Shown one piece after another: positions 1 to 6,353 of a stretch of 8,323 nucleotides of DNA. Positions within the stretch are counted from its first letter, which is position 1; each line of letters starts with the position of its first letter. A program made the position numbers and the translations under genes. Under the pieces are notes generated by a model. The model had not been told where the DNA came from. It did not search any database and saw nothing but the letters and a program-made list of their open reading frames with translations. Source of the stretch: Oscillospiraceae bacterium (GTDB lineage: Bacteria > Bacillota > Clostridia > Oscillospirales > UBA644); contig SVMP01000095.1 in the NCBI GenBank assembly GCA_015067385.1, positions 1-8,323 of the forward strand. The letters run 5' to 3'.

Positions 1-1120
1 CCGGAATTGCAACAGCAGAGTAAATATTCTCGATAACACCGTATGCATAACCCGGCTCAACATCAGGACCGTGCGGCCATGAGAGAATACCGAAATCATA
101 AACTTCCTGCGCTACAATAGCATCTCTGCCATAAATATAGCCTGTATAAACTGCACCCATCAAAGCATCTTCGTTACAAAACGCTTTGGCAATCTCATCG
201 TGATTGTATCCGGATGTATGTCTTGCAATATAATCTTTGCATGTAACATTATAAAACTGGATACATCTATCCATAGCTTTCATACCACGGTCATCGTAAA
301 GAGAGAAATAGGGATTTCCTTCGGCATCGAGCGTAACAGTAGCGGAACCGTTAGAATACATATACATTTCGGATATGATCCTGGAGTTACCCAAAAATCC
401 GTAATGTTTTATTTCAGCGCCTTCTGTAATATACGCAGAAGCAACTACTTCTTCGAATTTATCCCAAGTCCAGACTTTATTCTCAACATATTCACGGGGA
501 TCCGCAATACCGTATGCTGAAAACAGATTTCCGTTAAAAACGATCGGATATCCGAAATTGATATGCGTAAGTTCAGGCCATGCAGCCGGAACAAGACCAT
601 AAAGGTCATCTTTATAATACATAGTTTCAAGGAAAGGACCTTTGCCCCATTTGAAACTGTCTTCAACATCAATTATATCCGAAAGATCTCTCATGCCGAC
701 ATATGTTCCAAGGCGGCAGTTATCACCGATCATATCGGAAATACCCGAAATAATATCTGCAACATAAGCGCCTGAAAGTATGGGAGCTTCAACATAGTCA
801 TGAACACCTGAACGAACTTCTATCTCAAGTTCGCAATTAAAATTCTTTTCAAGATCCTTAACTCTTTTCATTGCGGCATCGGCAAGAGTTGTTTCGTAAG
901 CATATCCCAAGAATGAATCATTGGAAGCCGTTACAGCCCAGTTCATTACGGGGTCGAAAAGATATTTAAATTTACGCCCTTCAAAATTTATTCCGTCAGA
1001 TTTACCCATTTCAACGAAATCGACATCAAATGTTTCCTCAGAAGATTGCTGGGAACAGGAGATCATTGAAAAAAGAAGAACCACGCATAAACACAATGAT
1101 ATTATTTTTCTTATTTTCAT
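1..1120 (-). CDS. Extracellular sugar-type solute-binding lipoprotein of an ABC transporter (C-terminus beyond window)
   Basis: The reading frame is open from the ATG at 1120 to the left edge, giving about 373 residues with no stop; the C-terminus lies outside the window. The start is supported by an AAAGGAGG site at 1130-1137, 9-10 nt upstream. The N-terminus is a lipoprotein signal peptide: basic MKIRK, a hydrophobic stretch, then MISC with the lipid-modified cysteine at residue 22, followed by a Ser/Gln/Glu-rich linker. The mature part resembles the large carbohydrate-binding SBP families (SBP_bac_1/8 type), including a DPREYVENKVWTWDKFEE segment near residue 210-225 of the kind seen in these proteins. 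Its likely role is to capture a sugar or glycoside on the outer face of the membrane and deliver it to a permease. It is the fourth gene of the leftward block, 48 nt after the ThuA-like gene, with no terminator between, so permease genes may follow off the edge. The class is fairly sure; the ligand cannot be read from sequence. Confidence 0.82.
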   Translation of the reverse strand, partial: MKIRKIISLCLCVVLLFSMISCSQQSSEETFDVDFVEMGKSDGINFEGRKFKYLFDPVMNWAVTASNDSFLGYAYETTLADAAMKRVKDLEKNFNCELEIEVRSGVHDYVEAPILSGAYVADIISGISDMIGDNCRLGTYVGMRDLSDIIDVEDSFKWGKGPFLETMYYKDDLYGLVPAAWPELTHINFGYPIVFNGNLFSAYGIADPREYVENKVWTWDKFEEVVASAYITEGAEIKHYGFLGNSRIISEMYMYSNGSATVTLDAEGNPYFSLYDDRGMKAMDRCIQFYNVTCKDYIARHTSGYNHDEIAKAFCNEDALMGAVYTGYIYGRDAIVAQEVYDFGILSWPHGPDVEPGYAYGVIENIYSAVAIP

Positions 1121-1168
1121 AATAAATGATCCTCCTTTAATTGTTAAAATAAACGTATGTCTTTTGAT

Positions 1169-1897
1169 TTAGGACTCTATTGTCTTGGGAACCCAAGGAG
1201 CACCAAGGAATACCTTTTCTCTACCGGGATTAGCCCACTGAATAGCATTTTTGACAACGGTAAGATAATCTTTGTTGTAGAAAGTGGGGTTGGTTTCATG
1301 ACCGGGCTGGAAATAGAAGATCTTACCGAGACCACGGGTAAATGTAAGACCGGAACGGAAAACTTCACCGCCGGAGAACCAACCGATAAAGATATTATCA
1401 TCGGGCTTGGGAACATCAAAGAATTCACCGTAGGTTTCTTCTGCGGGGAGTATGAATTTATCTCCGATACCCTTGGTAATGGGATGGAAGGGATTTACGT
1501 TCCAAACAACTTCAGTGTCACCGGATTCGCGCCAAACGAGACGGCCGGTTGTACCGAGAAGACGGGTGAAGGGTTTGGAGTAATGAGCAGAGTGAAGAGC
1601 AATAAAGCCCATACCTGCCTGAACGTGACGGATAACACGAGCAACAACTTCATCGGAAACACCTTCGTGACCGCAATGAGCCCACCAGATAAGAACATCT
1701 GTATTATTAAGAACTTCTTCGGTAAGACCGTGCTCAGGCATATCCTGAGTAGCTTCGGTTACTTCAAAAAGATCGTTACCTTCCATGATACCCTTTTTAA
1801 GAGCGGCGTTCATACCATCAGGATAAACTTCAAGAACATCTTTCTGATTCTTGTCCTGAATATGTTCATTCCAAACAACAACTCTGATTTTTTCCAT
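1169..1897 (-). CDS. ThuA-like family protein (class I glutamine-amidotransferase fold)
   Basis: This gene encodes 242 residues, the usual size of a single-domain ThuA protein (PF06283). Visible family signatures are the first strand IRVVVWNE (residues 4-11), the WWAHCGHEGV segment (71-80), the LHSAH turn (101-105), EETYGEFF (153-160) and FQPGHE near the C-terminal end (196-201). The start at 1897 is preceded by a TGAGGT Shine-Dalgarno site at 1905-1910. ThuA of Sinorhizobium acts with the Gfo/Idh/MocA dehydrogenase ThuB in catabolism of trehalose and related disaccharides through 3-keto sugars; its exact chemistry in this family is poorly defined. Here the gene directly follows a Gfo/Idh/MocA gene with a 34-nt gap, the same pairing, so a role as partner in oxidative sugar processing is a reasonable inference. 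No signal peptide is present, so it should be cytoplasmic. Family is confident; substrate is unknown. Confidence 0.88.
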   Translation of the reverse strand: MEKIRVVVWNEHIQDKNQKDVLEVYPDGMNAALKKGIMEGNDLFEVTEATQDMPEHGLTEEVLNNTDVLIWWAHCGHEGVSDEVVARVIRHVQAGMGFIALHSAHYSKPFTRLLGTTGRLVWRESGDTEVVWNVNPFHPITKGIGDKFILPAEETYGEFFDVPKPDDNIFIGWFSGGEVFRSGLTFTRGLGKIFYFQPGHETNPTFYNKDYLTVVKNAIQWANPGREKVFLGAPWVPKTIES

Positions 1898-1931
1898 GAT
1901 TTATACCTCACAGTTTTGTATTTTTATAAAA

Positions 1932-3095
1932 TTAGATTTCGTTTACATTGATCCAGCAACGGTTTGCAACGGATGCTTCAACGGCATCAAGGATCTGACA
2001 GCACTTATATCCGTCATAGAAGTCGGGACAAGTGGGCTTATCATTTGCAATAGCTTCATAGAATTCATAGAACTGATGCGCAAATGTATTTTCATAGCCG
2101 AGAACATGACCTGCAGGCCACCACTGAGAAGCATAGTTATGACATCCCTCGGAAGCTTGAATAAGACGGAATCCCTGAAGGTCTTCTTCGTCTTCTCTGC
2201 TCATATACCAAAGCTCGTTCATACGTTCAAAAGAGAATTTCAAAGAACCTTTGTCGCCGTTGATCTCAAAAGACATATCGTTTTTATGACCTGCGGCAAA
2301 ACGGGTAGCTTCGAAAAGACCGAGAGCGCCGTTTTCAAACTCTGTCATAAAAATGGTTGCATCATCAACGGTAACCTTACCCATGGGGGCATCGTCGCTT
2401 GCTTTACCGGAAAGACCGGTCATACGTTCAACAATGGGACGTTCGGTAACGAAGGTTTTTTGCATACCCATAACTTTTGCAAAATCGCCGACAAGATAAC
2501 GTGCAATATCAATAACATGAGCACCGAGATCTCCGTGAGAACCGGAACCGCAAACTGATTTATCAAGTCTCCAAACGAGAGGGAATTCGGGATCGATGAT
2601 CCAATCCTGGAGGAAAGAGCCTCTGAAGTGGAATATCTTACCGATCTTACCCGAATCGATAAGTTTCTTTGCAAGAACAACGGCAGGGGCAAAACGATAG
2701 TTAAAACCGACCTGATGCTTTACACCTGCATTAACTGCGGCATCAAGCATTTCTTTCGCATCTTTTGTATTAAGTGCGAGAGGCTTTTCGGAAAAAATAT
2801 GTTTACCGGAAGCTGCTGCTGCAAGAGCTATCTCTTTGTGAACATTTGAGGGGGCTGTGATGTCGATAACATCAATATCGTCACGTGCAACAAGCTTTTC
2901 CCAAGATGTTTCACAGGACTCCCAACCGAATTTTTCGCGGCTCTGTTCAACCCATTCGGGATCTCTGCCGCAAATCGTTTTCTTTACAACATTAGCGGTT
3001 GTATCAAAAAACATCGGAAGCTGAGTTAAGCCATTGGAATGAGCTTTACCCATAAATTTATAACCGACAAGACCGACATTAATATTCTTTTTCAT
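1932..3095 (-). CDS. Gfo/Idh/MocA-family NAD(P)-dependent oxidoreductase
   Basis: This gene encodes 387 residues, a normal length for the family. The N-terminal Rossmann domain (about 1-125) opens with NVGLVGYKFMGKAHSNG; the catalytic-lysine motif is EKP at 103-105. The C-terminal alpha/beta domain carries the conserved DLGAHVID segment (189-196), whose H193 is the usual active-site histidine. A strong GGAGGG site at 3104-3109 lies 8 nt before the ATG. One oddity is that the middle glycine of the GxGxxG nucleotide-binding motif is lysine (K13). The product is a cytoplasmic dehydrogenase or dehydratase-like enzyme acting on a sugar, inositol or glycoside, using bound NAD(P). It is the second gene of the leftward block, 40 nt after the cyclophilin gene and 34 nt before the ThuA-like gene, and looks like a ThuB-type partner of the latter. 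Family members range from inositol dehydrogenases to glycoside 3-dehydrogenases, so the substrate stays open. Confidence 0.93.
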   Translation of the reverse strand: MKKNINVGLVGYKFMGKAHSNGLTQLPMFFDTTANVVKKTICGRDPEWVEQSREKFGWESCETSWEKLVARDDIDVIDITAPSNVHKEIALAAAASGKHIFSEKPLALNTKDAKEMLDAAVNAGVKHQVGFNYRFAPAVVLAKKLIDSGKIGKIFHFRGSFLQDWIIDPEFPLVWRLDKSVCGSGSHGDLGAHVIDIARYLVGDFAKVMGMQKTFVTERPIVERMTGLSGKASDDAPMGKVTVDDATIFMTEFENGALGLFEATRFAAGHKNDMSFEINGDKGSLKFSFERMNELWYMSREDEEDLQGFRLIQASEGCHNYASQWWPAGHVLGYENTFAHQFYEFYEAIANDKPTCPDFYDGYKCCQILDAVEASVANRCWINVNEI

Positions 3096-3135
3096 TCAAA
3101 TTTCCCTCCGAATTCCTTTTTATTTTATAAATTAA

Positions 3136-3864
3136 TTAGCCCTGATATTCTTCAATTGTAATACTGTTAATAATAACATCAACAATGGGTTTGCCTGCCG
3201 CATTTACGGAAACAGCGGCAATAGCGTCAACAACATCCATGCCTTCGATAACATGGCCGAAGACTGTGTGTGCTCCGTCAAGCCAAGGAGCGCCGCCGCC
3301 CATCTGTTTGTAGAGTTCAACGATCTCAGGCTTAATACCATATGACTGTTCGATCATTTTCCAGTTAGCATCGCTGTAACCCTGATTCTGGTTAATGAAG
3401 AACTGGCTGCCGTTTGTGTTGGGACCTGCGTTAGCCATAGAAAGAGCGCCTCTGAAGTTAAAGAGGTAATCGGAGAATTCATCTTCGAAAGATCTTCCCC
3501 AGCAACTTTCGCCGCCTCTGCCTGTACCTTCGGGGTCACCGCCCTGGATCATAAAGCCGTTTATTATACGGTGAAAAGATATGCCGTCATAATAGCCGTC
3601 TTCGGAAAGAGTAATAAAGTTTTCAACTGCTTTGGGAGCAATTTCGGGGAAAAATCTGATTTTGATAGTACCCATGCTCGTTTCCATAACAGCGATTTTT
3701 TCTCCTGCAGCGGGAGCCTGATTCTGCAATAATTTTTCAAATTCCAATGAATAAGAACCTTCTTCCTTTTCTCCTTGAGCTTCATTGTTGCCGCAAGCGC
3801 AAACTGTAAACATAAGAGCAACGGTTAACATAGAAAGCATCAAACGGATAAATATTTTTTTCAT
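3136..3864 (-). CDS. Cyclophilin-type peptidyl-prolyl cis-trans isomerase, surface lipoprotein
   Basis: The protein has 242 residues from the ATG at 3864. An upstream in-frame ATG at 3957 was rejected because it would put the consensus promoter (3907-3935) inside the gene and bury the signal peptide. The N-terminus is a lipoprotein signal: MKKIFIR, a hydrophobic core, then VCAC with lipidated C24 and a charged linker to about residue 55. The cyclophilin domain (about 56-240) keeps the known catalytic features: FHRIINGFMIQGGDP (97-111; R99, F104 and Q107 match Arg55, Phe60 and Gln63 of human cyclophilin A), SMANAGPNTNGSQFF (142-156) and WLDGAHTVFG (194-203). It should therefore catalyse proline isomerisation in proteins folding outside the membrane. 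Residues about 160-193 are an insertion compared with human cyclophilin A, of a kind common in Firmicute homologues. It is the first gene after the leftward promoter, heading a sugar-related operon; it may assist the solute-binding lipoprotein encoded downstream, but this is inference. Confidence 0.93.
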   Translation of the reverse strand: MKKIFIRLMLSMLTVALMFTVCACGNNEAQGEKEEGSYSLEFEKLLQNQAPAAGEKIAVMETSMGTIKIRFFPEIAPKAVENFITLSEDGYYDGISFHRIINGFMIQGGDPEGTGRGGESCWGRSFEDEFSDYLFNFRGALSMANAGPNTNGSQFFINQNQGYSDANWKMIEQSYGIKPEIVELYKQMGGGAPWLDGAHTVFGHVIEGMDVVDAIAAVSVNAAGKPIVDVIINSITIEEYQG

Positions 3865-3870
3865 AATTGA

Positions 3871-3878
3871 TTTCCTCT
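3871..3878 (-). promoter_or_regulatory. Shine-Dalgarno site fixing the cyclophilin start
   Basis: Read on the minus strand this is AGAGGAAA, with the AGAGG core 9 nt upstream of the ATG at 3864. It supports 3864, where the signal peptide begins, over the longer in-frame start at 3957. Confidence 0.7.
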
Positions 3879-3906
3879 TTTTTAATTTAAGGATATAGTT
3901 AATAAT

Positions 3907-3935
3907 ATTATATACTGTTTTTTTCATCATGTCAA
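3907..3935 (-). promoter_or_regulatory. Sigma-A promoter of the leftward operon
   Basis: On the minus strand there is a perfect TTGACA (-35, at 3930-3935) and a perfect TATAAT (-10, at 3907-3912) separated by exactly 17 bp. Transcription would start near 3900, giving a leader of about 36 nt before the cyclophilin ATG. No other comparable promoter was noticed in the short gaps of the leftward block, so this one probably drives all four genes. A match this close to consensus usually means strong basal activity, so regulation would need a repressor. Confidence 0.8.
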
Positions 3936-4018
3936 GATTTATTTCGAAAAAAACCAAAAAATCATAACGATTTTATAAGCCTGTTTTTATGAAAGACTAC
4001 CAAAAATATAATATTATA
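3936..4018. promoter_or_regulatory. AT-rich spacer between divergent promoters with possible operator sequences
   Basis: This spacer lies between the two -35 elements and has no coding potential. Three small symmetric elements are visible. TTTCGAAA (3942-3949) is a perfect 8-bp palindrome beside the leftward -35. AAAATC (3958-3963) and GATTTT (3969-3974) form an inverted repeat with a 5-nt centre. The 14-mer at 3962-3975 (TCATAACGATTTTA) fits the catabolite-response-element consensus TGWNANCGNTNWCA except at the second and second-last positions, and has the central CG typical of LacI/CcpA-family operators. In such AT-rich DNA short palindromes arise by chance, so binding by a regulator is only a suggestion. 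Confidence 0.3.
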
Positions 4019-4047
4019 TTGACAAATCGGCTTTATTATGTTAAAAT
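4019..4047 (+). promoter_or_regulatory. Sigma-A promoter of the rhamnosidase genes, with extended -10
   Basis: A perfect TTGACA (4019-4024) is followed after exactly 17 bp by TAAAAT (4042-4047), which differs from the consensus -10 at one base. The TG at 4039-4040, one base before the -10, gives an extended -10 motif. Transcription would start near 4054, leaving a leader of about 42 nt that contains a weak TGCT/AGCA inverted repeat (4057-4069). The gene's CGGAGA ribosome binding site is at 4081-4086. Confidence 0.75.
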
Positions 4048-4095
4048 ACAAAAAAATGCTGTCAAAGCAATAATTTAATACGGAGATTAAAGATC

Positions 4096-6069
4096 ATGAA
4101 ATTTTCTTCTAAATTTTTTGCGGCAACGACAGAAAAATGTCATTGGACAAAAACTGTCCCCGCGCCCTACATGCGCCGTTCTTTTAATATAGACGAAATG
4201 CCCGATTCCGCAGAGATCACTGTTTGCGGTCTCGGCTTCTACGAGATCTATATAAACGGTAAACATATAACAAAAGGAAAACTTTCACCCTATATCACAA
4301 ATCCTCATGAAACATTAGCATATGACAATTACGACCTTATGCCGTATTTGAAAACAGGTAAAAACACACTTGCTTTCATCCTCGGAAACGGTATGCAAAA
4401 CTGTTTCGGCGGATATATATGGAATTTTGATAAGGCAAGATTTACATCTGCACCGAAAATTGCTTTTGCTCTTGAAATGAACAAAGGCGAAAATTCTACT
4501 GTTATTGAAGCCGATGAAAATATTTTAACACATCCCTCCCCCATTGTTTCAGATGAACTTCGTTTGGGTGAGATCTATGATGCGACACTTGATATTGACG
4601 GATGGAACGAAGTCGATTACGATGACAGTAATTGGAACAAGGCTATTCCCTCCGATGACCCCGGTGGAGAATGTCTGCTTTCGACAGCGCATCCGATCGT
4701 TAAAACAAAAGAATTAAAAGCCGTTAAGATATGGAAAGAAGAAGACGGCGGATTTGTTTACGATTTCGGAGAAAACTGCGCAGGTTTGACCCGTCTGTGC
4801 ATAAGTGCAGAAAAAGGCAGAAAGATAAAGATACAGCACTGTGAAAGACTTACTGACGGTAAATTCAACCAAGACAATCTGATGTTCGGACACGATGTAC
4901 GTCCTGAAAACGAAAGATACATACAGCAGACAGAATATACCTGCAAAGGCGAAGGTAAAGAAGAATATACTCCGTTCTTTACATATTACGGTTTCCAATA
5001 CGCAAAAATCTGGGGCATAAAAGACGAAGAGGCTACAGCAGATCTTCTCATATACGATGTAATGAACACAGAACTTGCTGACAGAGGCGATTTTTCATGT
5101 TCTGATGAAATTCTCAACAAACTTCAGCAAATGACACGCAGATCTACCCTTGCAAACTTCTGGCATTTCCCGACAGACTGTCCCCACAGAGAAAAGAACG
5201 GTTGGACTGGAGACGCTGCACTTTCAGCCGAACATATGTTATTGAACTTTGATGCGGAAGACAATCTCCATTTCTGGATCCGTGCTATTTGCCGTTCGCT
5301 GAGATTCGAAGGCTCTATGTACTGTATGACCCCCGTAACCGGTTGGGGCGGATGGGCAGGACCTGCATGGGACGCTGTTCTTGTATATTTACCGTATTAT
5401 TCATATGTAATAAGAGGCGATCTCCGTGCTGCTAAAGAGGTTTCGGGAACGATTTTACGTTATTTACATTTCCTTTCGTATCATCTTGAACAAGACGGAC
5501 TTGTAAATACGGGACTTGGTGACTGGTGTTGTCCCGAACCGAGAGAAGCACCGGTATTTTTAACATCAAGAATTATGCCTTATGACATCGCAAAGAAAGC
5601 GGCTGTTCTTTACAGAGCAATGGGTATGGACGCAGAAGAAGCATACGTTAATGCGTTTGCTGAAAAAATGCGTAAAACAATAAGAGAAAATTATTGTGAC
5701 CTTGAAACGATGACATTTGCAGGCAACTGTCAGACCTCTCAGGCAATGGGTATTTTCTACGGTCTTTGCGACACAAAAGAGGAAGAACAGAAAGCGTTCT
5801 CCGTTCTTCTTGATAAAATTCATGAAAAAGACGACCATATGCATGTGGGCGTCCTCGGCGGAAGGGTTATTTTCAGAGTTCTTGCCGACCATGGATATAT
5901 GGATCTTGCGCTCAATATGATGTGCAGACCCGATGCACCGTCTTACGGTTACATGGTTGCGATGGGTTATAATACTCTCCTCGAGTCAACCCATACAAAC
6001 ATCGATTCCTGCAACCATCATTTCTGGGGAGATATTTCAGCTTTCATGCTTGAATATATCGCAGGTATC
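4096..6069 (+). repeat. Direct repeat unit 1: duplicated GH78 gene
   Basis: This part of the first rhamnosidase gene aligns codon by codon with 6354-8323. Only single-codon length differences were seen, for example one codon fewer in the second copy near 4747, one more near 5361 and one fewer in the stretch 5521-5590. The arrangement is that of an in-place tandem gene duplication, old enough for many third codon positions to differ. Confidence 0.85.
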
Positions 6070-6333
6070 AGACCGAATCCGGAATTAAAGATCGGCACGC
6101 TTAATATTGCTCCTATGTTCCCGACCAAGCTCGACCATGCAGAAGGTTACTACAACGCAAAAGAAGGCAAAGTTGAGAGCAAATGGATACGCAACGGAGC
6201 TGATATAATTCTCACCGTTACCGCACCCGAAGGACTTAAAGGCAACATCTTAGCACCTTGCGGTTACAAATTTGAAGGCGGAAATACTGCTCTCAACCTC
6301 GAAAGCGGAGAATATAAGATAGTTAAAATATAA
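4096..6333 (+). CDS. GH78 alpha-L-rhamnosidase, intracellular (first of a tandem pair)
   Basis: The 745-residue product should hydrolyse terminal alpha-L-rhamnose from glycosides by the inverting GH78 mechanism. Domains in order are: an N-terminal rhamnosidase beta-sandwich (about 26-165, with FYEIYINGK and the typical LRLGEIYDA ending at 163), a second beta-sandwich of the Bac_rhamnosid type (about 200-320, with FVYDFGENCAGL at 220-231), the (alpha/alpha)6 catalytic barrel (about 330-655) and a C-terminal beta domain (about 660-745). The catalytic segment FPTDCPHREKNGWTGD (358-373) holds D361 and E366, where E366 fits the family's general acid. E630 in NTLLES, followed by CNHHFWGD, is the likely general base. 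The start has CGGAGA 9 nt upstream. No signal peptide is seen, so it acts inside the cell on imported substrate. It is the first gene after its promoter and 20 nt ahead of a close paralogue. Specificity for rhamnose rather than a related 6-deoxy sugar is not proven. Confidence 0.92.
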   Translation: MKFSSKFFAATTEKCHWTKTVPAPYMRRSFNIDEMPDSAEITVCGLGFYEIYINGKHITKGKLSPYITNPHETLAYDNYDLMPYLKTGKNTLAFILGNGMQNCFGGYIWNFDKARFTSAPKIAFALEMNKGENSTVIEADENILTHPSPIVSDELRLGEIYDATLDIDGWNEVDYDDSNWNKAIPSDDPGGECLLSTAHPIVKTKELKAVKIWKEEDGGFVYDFGENCAGLTRLCISAEKGRKIKIQHCERLTDGKFNQDNLMFGHDVRPENERYIQQTEYTCKGEGKEEYTPFFTYYGFQYAKIWGIKDEEATADLLIYDVMNTELADRGDFSCSDEILNKLQQMTRRSTLANFWHFPTDCPHREKNGWTGDAALSAEHMLLNFDAEDNLHFWIRAICRSLRFEGSMYCMTPVTGWGGWAGPAWDAVLVYLPYYSYVIRGDLRAAKEVSGTILRYLHFLSYHLEQDGLVNTGLGDWCCPEPREAPVFLTSRIMPYDIAKKAAVLYRAMGMDAEEAYVNAFAEKMRKTIRENYCDLETMTFAGNCQTSQAMGIFYGLCDTKEEEQKAFSVLLDKIHEKDDHMHVGVLGGRVIFRVLADHGYMDLALNMMCRPDAPSYGYMVAMGYNTLLESTHTNIDSCNHHFWGDISAFMLEYIAGIRPNPELKIGTLNIAPMFPTKLDHAEGYYNAKEGKVESKWIRNGADIILTVTAPEGLKGNILAPCGYKFEGGNTALNLESGEYKIVKI

Positions 6334-6353
6334 ATATAAAAAGGAGAACAGAC

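Noticed and set aside
1121..1168. Possible terminator between the ThuA-like and solute-binding protein genes
   Set aside because: The gap is AT-rich but shows no GC-rich hairpin followed by a T run, so read-through is the simpler reading.
1157..1951. A 264-codon open frame on the plus strand, opposite the ThuA-like gene
   Set aside because: It lies antisense to a gene with clear family motifs and a ribosome binding site; its translation has no recognisable domain and its own start has no convincing ribosome binding site. It is a by-product of codon bias.
3865..3957. Longer version of the cyclophilin starting at 3957
   Set aside because: It would add 31 residues ahead of a textbook lipoprotein signal peptide and overlap a perfect promoter; the start at 3864 has a good ribosome binding site.
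4057..4069. Hairpin or riboswitch-like element in the leader of the first rhamnosidase gene
   Set aside because: The inverted repeat has only 4-bp arms and the leader is about 42 nt, too short for a known riboswitch class.
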